Part shown: one piece after another, positions 1 to 6,498 of the stretch
Layout: every line of letters begins with the position of its first letter
How positions within the stretch are numbered: the stretch's first letter is position 1
The notes under the pieces: model-generated
The model's database searches: none
What the model was told of the DNA's origin: nothing
What the model saw: only the letters and a program-made list of their open reading frames with translations
Origin: an uncultured Phascolarctobacterium sp.
GTDB taxonomy: Bacteria; Bacillota; Negativicutes; Acidaminococcales; Acidaminococcaceae
DNA length: 19,121 nt
NCBI GenBank assembly: GCA_900757795.1
Contig: CAAEPE010000007.1
Span: 1 to 19,121, forward strand
Direction: 5' to 3'
Position numbers and translations under genes: made by a program

Positions 1-126
1 AGTTCGAATTATCAATGAACGTCGAAGATTCTTTGCCGCGCTTCGAAAAGCGCGCGCTTTTCTTGCAACTTCTTTTGGCGACAAAAGAAGTTGAATAAAA
101 ACACGCTGTGCGTGCGCTCGCACGCC
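1..126. repeat. Cluster of three palindromes upstream of the toxin-antitoxin promoter
   Basis: Three inverted repeats stand one after another in a stretch with no convincing gene. The first (about 38-57) pairs CGCGCTT with AAGCGCG. The second (66-93) is a perfect 12-bp stem, CAACTTCTTTTG against CAAAAGAAGTTG, closed by a GCGA tetraloop of the GNRA type. The third (110-125) pairs GCGTGC with GCACGC. The bases after it (127-175) are A-rich. None has a T-tract directly after the stem, so they do not look like plain terminators, although the second could end transcription weakly. They may be copies of an interspersed palindromic element or the 3' end of something outside the window. The structure is seen; its nature is unknown. 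Confidence 0.6.
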
Positions 127-175
127 TAAAGTAAAAATTAAATTAAAAATAAAAAAGGAAAAGCCTGCGCAATCA

Positions 176-204
176 TTGCGTTTCAATTCACTGCATAGTA
201 TAAT
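176..204 (+). promoter_or_regulatory. Promoter of the toxin-antitoxin operon
   Basis: A -35 box TTGCGT (176-181) and a perfect -10 box TATAAT (199-204) are 17 bp apart, 42 bp before the antitoxin start. ATTATA at 219-224 is the inverse of the -10 box; the pair forms an A/T-rich inverted repeat around the expected transcription start and could be where the antitoxin represses its own operon. The promoter call is strong; the operator idea is inference. The antitoxin has a good ribosome binding site, GGAGGT (235-240), 6 bases before ATG 247. Confidence 0.7.
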
Positions 205-246
205 TTAATCAAGAAAATATTATAAAATTACTATGGAGGTAAACGC

Positions 247-537
247 ATGATTATTAAAGCATCTGCTGCCATTCGCCAAAACTATAATGAAATATCTGAA
301 CTATGTAAGACAAGTAAAGAACCGGTATACTTAACAAAAAATGGTGAGGGCGATTTAGTTGTTATGGACATTGAGTCTTTTTCCAAAAGGGAAAAAATGC
401 TCAAGCTTAGAGAAAAATTGCTCTCCGTTGAGGAAAATCGTCTGCATGGCAGTGTTGACAGCACTATTGACGAGCTGAATAGCTATTTGGCAGCAGTAAT
501 AGAGGATGTGTCCAATGGTAGAAACGAAGCTGTATAA
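247..537 (+). CDS. Type II antitoxin, Phd/YefM family
   Basis: A 96-residue protein of the size and layout of Phd/YefM antitoxins. The N-terminal half (residues 1-50) has the family pattern: a short start (MIIKASAAIRQ), a helix, then the strand stretch VYLTKNGEGDLVVMDIESF, which matches the typical 'v.iTknG...vvl...y' of these DNA-binding folds. The C-terminal half (about 50-96) is charged and helical and would wrap the toxin. In known systems the N-terminal dimer represses the operon and the C-terminal part neutralises the toxin. The gene overlaps the downstream toxin gene by 23 bases, which suggests translational coupling. It follows a clear promoter and a good ribosome binding site. The family assignment is firm; the exact subfamily is not. 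Confidence 0.85.
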   Translation: MIIKASAAIRQNYNEISELCKTSKEPVYLTKNGEGDLVVMDIESFSKREKMLKLREKLLSVEENRLHGSVDSTIDELNSYLAAVIEDVSNGRNEAV

Positions 538-832
538 GGTACTGATTTCTAATGAAGCTAAGCGAAGCTTGGGAAATATCGTAAGCTATGTTGCTGCTAA
601 TAGTATTCATGCCGCATCACAGCTGCGCAAGGATATTATTACCGAAATTAGTTCATTAAAGATTTTTCCGGAACGGGGAGCTTTTCTGGAGGGAGATTTT
701 ATTCCCTTTAATAAATATCACAAGCTAGTAGTTAGAAAAAATTATTTAATTATCTATCAGATTAAGAATGATACGGTTTTTGTGGATTATGTTATTGATT
801 GCCGTCAGGATTATCAGTGGCTTATAAAATAA
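515..832 (+). CDS. Type II toxin, RelE/ParE superfamily
   Basis: A 105-residue protein with the ParE/RelE pattern: N-terminal strand (YKVLISNEAKRSL), two helices containing A.qlr.di...I..L, the loop 'L.iFPERGAFLEG', then core strands (HKLVVRKNYLIIYQI, DTVFVDYVIDCRQDYQWLIK). The ending V.D.RQD is typical of ParE-like members. ParE toxins poison gyrase and RelE toxins cut ribosome-bound mRNA; which applies here cannot be told from sequence alone. The start was set at ATG 515 because AGAGG (501-505) lies 9 bases before it; the in-frame ATG at 506 would touch the ribosome binding site. The toxin therefore starts inside the antitoxin gene. The cassette looks complete. Confidence 0.85.
   Translation: MVETKLYKVLISNEAKRSLGNIVSYVAANSIHAASQLRKDIITEISSLKIFPERGAFLEGDFIPFNKYHKLVVRKNYLIIYQIKNDTVFVDYVIDCRQDYQWLIK
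799..828 (+). promoter_or_regulatory. Possible promoter for the NamZ-family gene, inside the toxin 3' end
   Basis: TTGCCG (799-804) and TATAAA (823-828) are 18 bp apart just before the toxin stop codon and about 40 bp before the next gene. No terminator separates the toxin gene from the next gene, so read-through from the toxin-antitoxin promoter is also possible. Weak call based on box similarity only. Confidence 0.3.
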
Positions 833-867
833 TTTGCTGCAATATCAACGAAGGAGTATATTAGTTA

Positions 868-2124
868 ATGCTTTACAGAATATTATCTTTTTTAGTATGC
901 GTGCTGCTGCTTACAGGCTGTTCCTATACTAACGCCGGTAAGCAAAATATGTCGGCAGAAGTTTTGCGCCATAGCGGCGCTAGTCAGCGTGTACTTTTGG
1001 GCGTGGAGCGTTTGGCAGAGCCGGAGGTGCAGCAGCTTTTGCAAGGTAAGCGCTTAGGCTTGTTTACCAATCAATCTGGTGTGGACAGCAATTTGCGTTC
1101 CAGCGTAGATTTAGTGCGGGAACGTTATAATTTGACAGCTATTTTTGTGCCGGAGCATGGCTTGTTCGGCGCAGTGGCAGCCGGAGAAAAATTTGGCAGC
1201 CATGAATACCAAAAAATTCCCGTATTGAGCCTTTATGGTGACAGCCGTCGACCAAATAAGGAAATGCTGGATAAAATTGACATTATGGTGGTGGATATTC
1301 AGGATGTGGGCGTGCGCCACTACACCTATTTTTCTTCTTTGGCATATATTATGGAAGAATGTGCCAAGCAGCAAAAGCAAGTTGTGGTTTTGGACAGACC
1401 AAATCCTTTGGGCGGACTGATGCAGGGACCGGTGCTAAAAGAGCAATACGCTACCTTTATCGGACTGTATCCTATACCGCTGCGTCACGGTTTGACCATC
1501 GGCGAATTTGCTAAGTATATCAATAAGGAGCAAAAAATAAATTGTCCCTTGGCAGTGGTACCCATGCAAAATTATCGGCGTTTGATGACTTGGGACGATA
1601 CGCTTTTGCCTTGGGTACAAACCTCGCCGCGTATTCCTACGGCGGAAACAGCTTTTCTTTATTGCATTACCGGCAGTTTGGGCAATGGTAATTTATCCGT
1701 GGGCATTGGCACGGGCAAGCCGTTTCATTTTATCGGCGCGCCCTTTATGGACGCTGCACAGGTTAAGGCTGCTTTAGATGCTTTAAAGCTTAAAGGCATT
1801 GGCTTTAGAGCTGCCGCTTTTACTCCCGAAGCAGGCGCTTATGCGGGAGAATTAGTGCAAGGCGTGGAAATTTATGTGCTTGATAAGCGTACTGCCAATT
1901 TGCCGGAAGCAGGCTACGCTGTTTTGCAGGCGCTGCGCCGTCTCTATCCTGATAAGCTTACCTTTCAGGAACGCGGCTACGGACTGCCGGGATATAAAAT
2001 TGATACTAATTTAGGCGAGAGCAGCGCTCGTAAAGGTTTGCCTGCCGCGGAAGTTTTTTCACGCTGGCAAAAAGAATGTGCAGCTTTTGCCAAAACCGCA
2101 CAGCCGTATCTTTTATATCAATAA
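868..2124 (+). CDS. namZ: NamZ-family exo-beta-N-acetylmuramidase (DUF1343), lipoprotein
   Basis: A 418-residue protein of the DUF1343 family, whose Bacillus subtilis member (YbbC/NamZ) is known as an exo-acting enzyme that removes terminal N-acetylmuramic acid from peptidoglycan fragments. Family signatures are in order: GLFTNQSGVD (residues 64-73), VPEHGLFGAVAAGEKF (94-109), DIQDVGVRHYTYFSSL (143-158) and DRPNPLGG (176-183). The acidic and histidine residues of PEHG lie in the likely active site. The N-terminus has a hydrophobic segment and a lipobox LLTGC with Cys18, so the protein is probably lipid-anchored outside the cytoplasmic membrane, which would place it in the periplasm of a diderm cell. 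The ribosome binding site AAGGAG (851-856) lies 11 bases before ATG 868. It is closed by its own terminator. Its likely job is cell-wall turnover or scavenging; no other wall-recycling gene is nearby. Confidence 0.87.
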   Translation: MLYRILSFLVCVLLLTGCSYTNAGKQNMSAEVLRHSGASQRVLLGVERLAEPEVQQLLQGKRLGLFTNQSGVDSNLRSSVDLVRERYNLTAIFVPEHGLFGAVAAGEKFGSHEYQKIPVLSLYGDSRRPNKEMLDKIDIMVVDIQDVGVRHYTYFSSLAYIMEECAKQQKQVVVLDRPNPLGGLMQGPVLKEQYATFIGLYPIPLRHGLTIGEFAKYINKEQKINCPLAVVPMQNYRRLMTWDDTLLPWVQTSPRIPTAETAFLYCITGSLGNGNLSVGIGTGKPFHFIGAPFMDAAQVKAALDALKLKGIGFRAAAFTPEAGAYAGELVQGVEIYVLDKRTANLPEAGYAVLQALRRLYPDKLTFQERGYGLPGYKIDTNLGESSARKGLPAAEVFSRWQKECAAFAKTAQPYLLYQ

Positions 2125-2128
2125 ATTT

Positions 2129-2161
2129 AAGGACTGCCTTGTTGGGGCAGTCCTTTTTTTG
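2129..2161 (+). terminator. Rho-independent terminator after the NamZ-family gene
   Basis: A perfect 10-bp stem AAGGACTGCC (2129-2138) / GGCAGTCCTT (2146-2155) with a 7-base loop runs into eight T (2154-2161). It starts 5 bases after the stop codon. Confidence 0.92.
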
Positions 2162-2170
2162 TCGATAAAT

Positions 2171-2204
2171 AAAAAACTCAGAGCCGACAGTGCAGCTCTG
2201 AGTT
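2171..2204 (-). terminator. Rho-independent terminator of the minus-strand gamma-carbonic-anhydrase-like gene
   Basis: A perfect 10-bp stem AACTCAGAGC (2175-2184) / GCTCTGAGTT (2195-2204) with a 10-base loop is followed, read on the minus strand, by a T run (A run 2171-2176 on the plus strand). It lies 18 bases past the stop codon of the minus-strand gene, tail to tail with the terminator of the NamZ-family gene. Confidence 0.9.
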
Positions 2205-2222
2205 AAAATATTTCTTATAAAA

Positions 2223-2774
2223 TTAGACGATTTTTTCACCGTGATAGGTTTCGCCGCCGCCGTCGGGCAGAAGTCCGTAACGCTCGGTCCACAGGGTTTT
2301 ATATTTAATGGCTTGAGCATGAATGGAAGCAAGTCCCTTTTCGTCTAAGGTTTTGATTACCTTAGCGGGAACACCGGCTACCAAAGAATTAGGCGGTACA
2401 ATAGTGCCTTTGGTAACAACAGCGCCAGCGGCAACAATGGAGCCGCGGCCGATAACAGCGCCGTCTAAAACGGTGGAGTGCATACCAATCAAGCAGTGAT
2501 CCTCAACGGTGCAGGCGTGCAGCAGAGCGCAATGGCCGACGGTTACATAATCGCCTACAATGCAGGCATGCTCATCAGCAACGTGCAAAACACTGTTATC
2601 CTGAATGTTGCTGTAACGACCTACCTCAATGCGGTTAACGTCGCCGCGGATAGTTACGTTGGGCCAAACGCTGGCATATTCTTTAATATCAACCATGCCA
2701 ATAAGCGTAGCAGTATTGAAGGCGTAAGCCTTTTCGTCAATTTTTGGAGCTTTACCTTGAAATTTAAAAATCAT
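2223..2774 (-). CDS. Gamma-carbonic-anhydrase-like hexapeptide-repeat protein (YrdA/PaaY type)
   Basis: A 183-residue left-handed beta-helix protein. Repeating hexapeptides ([IV]-G-x4-type turns) run from about residue 24 to 132. The putative metal-binding histidines are at the expected places: His64 (SVLHVAD), His81 and His86 (VGHCALLHAC). The TIRGDVNRIEVGRYSNIQDN stretch (41-60) carries the usual Arg, Asp and Gln near the site, and the AGVPAKVI turn ends the helix. Such trimers bind zinc or iron; some are true carbonic anhydrases, others (PaaY, CaiE) act on or near CoA thioesters, and many are of unknown role. The acidic loop of archaeal Cam is not visible, so the short Cam-like/YrdA type is the best fit. 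Single gene with its own promoter and terminator; start supported by the G-rich GGGGGAAAG just before ATG. Confidence 0.88.
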   Translation of the reverse strand: MIFKFQGKAPKIDEKAYAFNTATLIGMVDIKEYASVWPNVTIRGDVNRIEVGRYSNIQDNSVLHVADEHACIVGDYVTVGHCALLHACTVEDHCLIGMHSTVLDGAVIGRGSIVAAGAVVTKGTIVPPNSLVAGVPAKVIKTLDEKGLASIHAQAIKYKTLWTERYGLLPDGGGETYHGEKIV

Positions 2775-2843
2775 TTCTTTCCCCCGCTTTCTAAAAATTA
2801 ATTTTGCCTTAAAGCAAATCTTTTATAACCTAGCTATGCTTTA

Positions 2844-2871
2844 ATTATATATAACTGAATATTAAAGTCAA
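2844..2871 (-). promoter_or_regulatory. Promoter of the gamma-carbonic-anhydrase-like gene
   Basis: Read on the minus strand, TTGACT (plus positions 2866-2871) and TATAAT (2844-2849) are 16 bp apart, 70 bp before the start codon. It points away from the plus-strand promoter at 2932-2960, so the two genes are divergent. Confidence 0.75.
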
Positions 2872-2931
2872 GGGAGTTCACAGTTAAATCATAGCCTTCA
2901 CAGTAATTTTGCAGAAAGAGCTGCCAATTAC

Positions 2932-2960
2932 TTGCACGCCGGGAGTAATAGCCGTATAAT
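2932..2960 (+). promoter_or_regulatory. Promoter of the TVP38-CYTH/CHAD operon
   Basis: TTGCAC (2932-2937) and a perfect TATAAT (2955-2960) with a 17-bp spacer lie 23 bp before ATG 2984. The predicted transcription start (about 2967) leaves a short leader holding only the ribosome binding site AGAAAGGA. Confidence 0.85.
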
Positions 2961-2983
2961 TAAAATGAAAAGAAAGGATTTTT

Positions 2984-3715
2984 ATGAAGAGCAAAGAAAA
3001 AATTTATTTGTTATTGCGGGTAGCGGCATACGTGCTGTTAATGGCTACGATTTTGTATGGCTTGTACGCTTCGCCTTACAACCCTCATCCAAGGTCAGCG
3101 GAGGATATACGCCGTTGGGTAATGGGCTTTGGTGTTTGGGCTCCGCTGATTTATGTGGCGGTTTATACTGTGCGTCCGCTGTTATTTTTTCCCACTTTAC
3201 TGTTAAATCTTAGCGCGGGGATATTGTTTGGCCCTTGGCTGGGAATAATATTTTTATTGTTGGGCGGTTTTGGCTGCGCTTCCTTTTGTTATCTTTTAGG
3301 ACGTTTTGGCGGCGGCAGCTGGCTGCTGCGTCATTTTGGCGGCAGCTGGGGAACAAAGCTCACGGCGTATTTAGTAGGCGACGGCAGCTTTACCAAAATG
3401 CTGTGGCTGCGCACCGTGCCAATTTTTCCTTATGATCCGGTCAGCATAATTGCCGGCAGCGTGGGTCTGCCATTTAAAATTTACGGCTGCGCTACGCTTT
3501 TGGGCATGCTGCCGGGAGCGTTGGCTTATAATTTTTTGGCAGATTCCTTTGGAACGAAGCGATTTTATTTGGCTTTGGCAGCGACCGTGCTGGCTTTTGG
3601 CGTGCCCCTGCTGTGGTGGCAGAAAAGCGGCGCTGCTAAAGGGTGGCAGAATATTTTAAATTTCAAGCAATACTGGAGAGGCAGTGATAATGATGGCAAA
3701 AAATACGGAAATTGA
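2984..3715 (+). CDS. TVP38/TMEM64 (VTT/DedA-like) membrane protein
   Basis: A 243-residue integral membrane protein of the TVP38/TMEM64 family. One TM helix lies at about 8-28, then the VTT domain spans about 50-190: hydrophobic stretches at 53-95, the glycine-rich FGCASFCYLLGRFGG (96-110) and the family signature LRTVPIFPYDPVSIIAGSVG (142-161) with Arg143 and Pro149, followed by GLPFKIY and a further hydrophobic segment (195-212). Related DedA/VTT proteins are linked to lipid scrambling, membrane homeostasis and proton-dependent transport; bacterial TVP38 members are mostly uncharacterised. The 3' end overlaps the CYTH-CHAD gene by 26 bases, so the two are translationally coupled. The C-terminus after about residue 213 is short, basic and probably cytoplasmic. 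Confidence 0.87.
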   Translation: MKSKEKIYLLLRVAAYVLLMATILYGLYASPYNPHPRSAEDIRRWVMGFGVWAPLIYVAVYTVRPLLFFPTLLLNLSAGILFGPWLGIIFLLLGGFGCASFCYLLGRFGGGSWLLRHFGGSWGTKLTAYLVGDGSFTKMLWLRTVPIFPYDPVSIIAGSVGLPFKIYGCATLLGMLPGALAYNFLADSFGTKRFYLALAATVLAFGVPLLWWQKSGAAKGWQNILNFKQYWRGSDNDGKKYGN

Positions 3716-5048
3716 ATTAAAGCTGTTAGTAGATAAACATAATTTAAAAAAGCTGTTGAGTTTAGATTTTGTAGCTGCGGCTATACGTCCGGATAGCTGC
3801 CAAAAGCGTCGTTTAGTAAGCTCCTATTACGATACGCAGGACATGGCTTTTATGCGTCAGGGAATTGCTTACCGCGTGCGCGATAAAGGCGACGGTACCA
3901 GCGAAGCAACCGTAAAAACCAGTATTAAAAATAGCGCAGGACTTAGTGAAAGATTAGAGCTGAATCTGCCTCTGGCAAGAAAACGTCCGGTGTTGGATGG
4001 CTTTGCCGAGCTTGGCTTAGGCTATGAATTAAGCGAACTGGCTCCAAGTGGCATTAACAAATTATTTACGGTTACCGTACAGCGCACTACCTACATTTTA
4101 GACTTGGCAGGCGCGGTGGCAGAGCTGGCTATCGACCATGGAAAGATTGCCGCAGGCAAGGAATCAGATAAAATTGACGAAATAGAAATAGAATTGTTAG
4201 AGGGCGATATGGGTGCTTTATTAAGCTTTGCTGCCCAAGTTGCCGTGCAGGTGCCTTTATTTGTAGAAAAACGCAGCAAATTTGTCCGGGGTTTGGCTCT
4301 GTGCGGTATCCAAAGCGAGCTGCCTTTAGCAAAAAGCAAGCTTGGCAGCGCTTTAGTGAAGCAGGAAGTTTTGACGGCTATTGCCCGGCATGGTGATATA
4401 TTGCTGGATTTACAGCAAAAATTGCAGACTGGCGTTGACAAAAAAACACTGAAAGCGCTGCGCCGGGAGCTGGTAACTTTGCGCAGTACAGCTGCTTTAA
4501 TTGCTATAAATGCAGATGAATGCGAATTTTGGCCGGAAATTTTTGCTGCTGTGGATACTATGCGCAATTTGCAAGGTATACAGCTGTTGTGGGAGCGTCT
4601 TAACCAAGCCGGAAAAGAAATTTTGGGACGCACATCTTTGCAGAAAAAGCTGCTTGCGGTAATGCAGAACACCGAAGCTGCTTTGCAGGAGTACGCCGCC
4701 CAAGGCCGTTTTACTGCTCTTGTTTATGCCTTGACCGCAAAAGCGTATTATGCGCAGGACAGTGAGACTACTGCCGAGGCCGCAGCCCGTACCTGTGTGA
4801 AACAGTGGCAGTGGTTAAATAACGATGCTGCGTCGGCAGAAAATATCTGCGCTTTAGCCCGCTGCTGTACGGGGAAATATTTTGCTAAAGCAGCAGAAGC
4901 CGCCAAAAAGCAGCGCCGTCAGCTTGAACAGCAAGCGTGGCGTGCAAATTGGTCCAAGCTTTTGCAGGATATTTGCGCCGACAGCTCCAGCAAAATAGTT
5001 TATCGTGATATGGGCGTGTTTATAGGCTTCTTGATGGCAAGATATTAA
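3690..5048 (+). CDS. CYTH-CHAD domain protein (inorganic triphosphatase-like)
   Basis: A 452-residue fusion. The CYTH domain (about 1-205) starts with the diagnostic ExExK motif (E7-I-E9-L-K11) and continues with RVRDKGDGTSEATVKTS, a paired acidic strand (DEIEIELLEGD) and KRSKFVRGLAL, the basic and acidic residues of the triphosphate tunnel. CYTH enzymes of the YgiF type hydrolyse inorganic triphosphate using a divalent metal. The CHAD domain (about 215-452) is helical and lysine/arginine rich (KKTLKALRRELVTLRSTAALI); CHAD domains bind polyphosphate. Its usual LH..RV..RRLR helix appears here as L..LRREL..LRS without the histidine, so this copy is divergent. Start: GGAGAG (3675-3680) lies 9 bases before ATG 3690; a GTG at 3684 is too close and ATG 3693 also possible. 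Likely role: polyphosphate or triphosphate metabolism. Confidence 0.85.
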   Translation: MMAKNTEIELKLLVDKHNLKKLLSLDFVAAAIRPDSCQKRRLVSSYYDTQDMAFMRQGIAYRVRDKGDGTSEATVKTSIKNSAGLSERLELNLPLARKRPVLDGFAELGLGYELSELAPSGINKLFTVTVQRTTYILDLAGAVAELAIDHGKIAAGKESDKIDEIEIELLEGDMGALLSFAAQVAVQVPLFVEKRSKFVRGLALCGIQSELPLAKSKLGSALVKQEVLTAIARHGDILLDLQQKLQTGVDKKTLKALRRELVTLRSTAALIAINADECEFWPEIFAAVDTMRNLQGIQLLWERLNQAGKEILGRTSLQKKLLAVMQNTEAALQEYAAQGRFTALVYALTAKAYYAQDSETTAEAAARTCVKQWQWLNNDAASAENICALARCCTGKYFAKAAEAAKKQRRQLEQQAWRANWSKLLQDICADSSSKIVYRDMGVFIGFLMARY

Positions 5049-5050
5049 AT

Positions 5051-5102
5051 AAAAAAAATACGCAGCTACTGCACTCAAGCAGCAACTGCGTAAATTTTTT
5101 TT
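5051..5102. terminator. Bidirectional terminator between the CYTH-CHAD gene and tRNA-Arg
   Basis: The outer stem TACGCAG (5059-5065) / CTGCGTA (5086-5092) and the inner stem CTGC (5069-5072) / GCAG (5079-5082) form one hairpin. It has an A run before it (5051-5058) and a T run after it (5095-5102), so it can stop transcription of the plus-strand operon and of the minus-strand tRNA gene alike. Confidence 0.85.
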
Positions 5103-5109
5103 GTAAAAA

Positions 5110-5184
5110 TGGTGCGCCTGAGAGGAATCGAACCTCCGCACGCGGTTCCGGAGACCACTGCTCTATCCACTGAGCTACAGGCGC
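5110..5184 (-). tRNA. tRNA-Arg, anticodon CCG (reads CGG)
   Basis: On the minus strand a full cloverleaf is present: acceptor GCGCCTG/CAGGCGC, D arm GCTC/GAGC, anticodon stem GTGGT/ACCGC (one G-U pair) around the loop CTCCGGA, a 4-base variable loop, T stem GGAGG/CCTCT with loop TTCGAAT, discriminator A and an encoded CCA. Loop positions 34-36 are CCG, giving arginine for codon CGG. Without CCA the gene covers 5113-5184. It is a single tRNA gene, not a cluster, with its own promoter and a shared terminator. Confidence 0.95.
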
Positions 5185-5197
5185 AAATTACTGTATC

Positions 5198-5226
5198 ATT
5201 ATAGCATAGGTAGGGAAGAGGTGCAA
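5198..5226 (-). promoter_or_regulatory. Promoter of tRNA-Arg
   Basis: Read on the minus strand, TTGCAC (plus positions 5221-5226) and TATAAT (5198-5203) are exactly 17 bp apart, with the -10 box ending 13 bases before the tRNA 5' end. This is a near-consensus promoter, as expected for a stable RNA. Confidence 0.88.
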
Positions 5227-5327
5227 CCTTTTACCACAGCTGGACGCTTCTTTTATCACCTACAGCAAGAGGCGGCAAGAAAAAATTTTGTGACAAACAG
5301 ATTTTAGCAGTAATTTAGCTAAAAAAG

Positions 5328-5336
5328 TGTTATAAT
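5328..5336 (+). promoter_or_regulatory. Extended -10 promoter of the thioesterase operon
   Basis: TGTTATAAT at 5328-5336 is an extended -10 element (TGN plus TATAAT). No good -35 box lies at normal spacing, which is common for extended -10 promoters. It is about 80 bp before the first gene, so the transcript has a leader of roughly 70 bases. Confidence 0.6.
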
Positions 5337-5344
5337 TAAATATT

Positions 5345-5377
5345 AGCATCAGCCAAAAAAGCTAGGCTGATTATGCT
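5345..5377 (+). promoter_or_regulatory. Hairpin in the 5' leader of the thioesterase operon
   Basis: AGCAT (5345-5349) and CAGCC (5350-5354) pair with GGCTG (5365-5369) and ATGCT (5373-5377), interrupted by a 3-base bulge. It lies at the start of the predicted transcript and is followed by a T-rich stretch (5385-5395) that is 7 bases away from the stem. It could be a weak attenuator or an mRNA-stabilising stem; nothing indicates a known riboswitch. Confidence 0.35.
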
Positions 5378-5414
5378 GCAAAAGTTTTGTTTTTCATAGT
5401 GAAAGGATTTTAAG

Positions 5415-5837
5415 ATGATTACTATTCGTGATAAGGTTCGCTTTGTGGAGACCGACATGATGGGTGTTGTGCATCACGCCAATTATCTGCGCTGGTTTGA
5501 AATGGGCCGCGTGGCTTATTTAAGAGCCTGCGGTATTACCTTGGGCGAGCTGATGGATGCGGGAGTTATCTTTCCCATTACGGAGGTTAAAGCGCAATAT
5601 AAAAATTCCTGTACCTTTGATGATGATTTTGAGGTGCAGGTAAAAATGAGCGCTTTTAATAAAGCAAAGATGGATTTTGATTATAAGGTTATCCGTCTGC
5701 GCGACGGCGCCGTAGCGGTGGAGGGCCATACACGCAACGTATTTACAGACAAGGAAGGGCGGATTATCCGCCTGGAGCCGCGTTGGTTTGATAAAATTCA
5801 TAAGGTATATGCAGCGCAAAAAGCTGCGGAGGAGTGA
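5415..5837 (+). CDS. ybgC: YbgC/4HBT-family acyl-CoA thioesterase
   Basis: A 140-residue hot-dog-fold protein. The N-terminal VRFVETDMMGVVHHANYLRWFEMGR (residues 8-32) is the YbgC-family signature, with Asp14 as the likely catalytic acid and the HHANYLRWFE helix that follows. The remaining strands (FPITEVKAQYKNSCTFDDDFEVQVKM, FDYKVIRL, VEGHTRNVFTD) complete a single hot-dog domain at normal family length. Members hydrolyse acyl-CoA or acyl-ACP thioesters; the substrate here is unknown. It is first in a three-gene operon; in Proteobacteria ybgC sits beside tolQRA, which is not seen here. The start has AAAGGA about 6 bases upstream. Only 4 bases separate its stop from the next gene's ATG. Confidence 0.9.
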   Translation: MITIRDKVRFVETDMMGVVHHANYLRWFEMGRVAYLRACGITLGELMDAGVIFPITEVKAQYKNSCTFDDDFEVQVKMSAFNKAKMDFDYKVIRLRDGAVAVEGHTRNVFTDKEGRIIRLEPRWFDKIHKVYAAQKAAEE

Positions 5838-5841
5838 AAAT

Positions 5842-6486
5842 ATGGAAAAATACGAAATTGTTCCTGTTCCTACTAGAATTTTGACTCATCACGATAATAT
5901 TTGTGACGCGATTTTGGAATTTGGCAAGGATAAAATCGGTCCTGATGACGTAGTCTGCGCGGCAGAAAGCGTAGTTGCGATTACTCAAGGACGCGCCCTG
6001 CGCTGCGAGGAGTTTAAGCCGGGATTTTTAGCTAAAACTTTGTGCCATTTATTTCCCTCTAAAGGCAGCATCAGCAGCTGGTACAGTATGCAGGCTTTGA
6101 TTGACGCTGAGGGCGGTATGCGGGTTTTGTATGCCGTAATTTGCGGTTTTGCCGCTAAATGCGTTGGTATAAGCGGTACCTTTTATCGCCTGGCCGGTGA
6201 GCAGGCGCGTTTGATTGACGATATTACCGGCACTATGCCTCCCTATGATAAGCATGTTGTTTACGGTCCGGCGCAGCCTGCCAAGGTGGCAGAAGAAATT
6301 ACCAAAGCCTGTGGCTGCTACGGCGCGGCTATTGCCGACGTTAACGATTTAAAGCGCAGCGCCGTGCTGGGTGTTTCTAAGGGCGTGGACGCAGACAGGG
6401 TGGCAGAAATTCTGATTGACAACCCCTTTGGCAACGGCAGTGAAAAAACGCCTATTTGTATTATTAAAAATTATCATCGGGCGTAA
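5842..6486 (+). CDS. CofE-like (F420-0:gamma-glutamyl ligase family) protein
   Basis: A 214-residue protein resembling the coenzyme F420-0:L-glutamate ligase (CofE) fold. Features seen are an N-terminal substrate-loop region (EIVPVPTRILTHHDNICDAI), DDVVCAAESVVAITQGRAL (similar to the 'D.vv.kvvS.a.Gr.v' pattern), a central segment ending in IDDITGTMPPYDKHVVYGPAQ, and a C-terminal NPFGNGSEKTPICIIK. In archaea and actinobacteria CofE adds gamma-linked glutamates to F420. No other F420 gene is present in this window, and homologues in Firmicutes generally have no proven function, so the real substrate is likely another carboxylate. The strong ribosome binding site GGAGGAG (5828-5834) overlaps the end of the thioesterase gene and fixes ATG 5842; a longer frame reaching back to 5788 is less likely. 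It is the middle gene of the operon. Confidence 0.7.
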   Translation: MEKYEIVPVPTRILTHHDNICDAILEFGKDKIGPDDVVCAAESVVAITQGRALRCEEFKPGFLAKTLCHLFPSKGSISSWYSMQALIDAEGGMRVLYAVICGFAAKCVGISGTFYRLAGEQARLIDDITGTMPPYDKHVVYGPAQPAKVAEEITKACGCYGAAIADVNDLKRSAVLGVSKGVDADRVAEILIDNPFGNGSEKTPICIIKNYHRA

Positions 6487-6498
6487 GGAGGAAGCAAA

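Noticed and set aside
2478..2801. Plus-strand open frame opposite the gamma-carbonic-anhydrase-like gene
   Set aside because: Antisense shadow of a gene with clear family motifs, its own promoter and terminator.
2932..3213. Plus-strand frame overlapping the start of the TVP38 gene
   Set aside because: It begins inside the -35 box of the promoter at 2932-2960 and lacks a ribosome binding site or domain.
5788..5841. Longer N-terminus for the CofE-like protein
   Set aside because: The extension overlaps the thioesterase gene and the strong GGAGGAG site points to ATG 5842.
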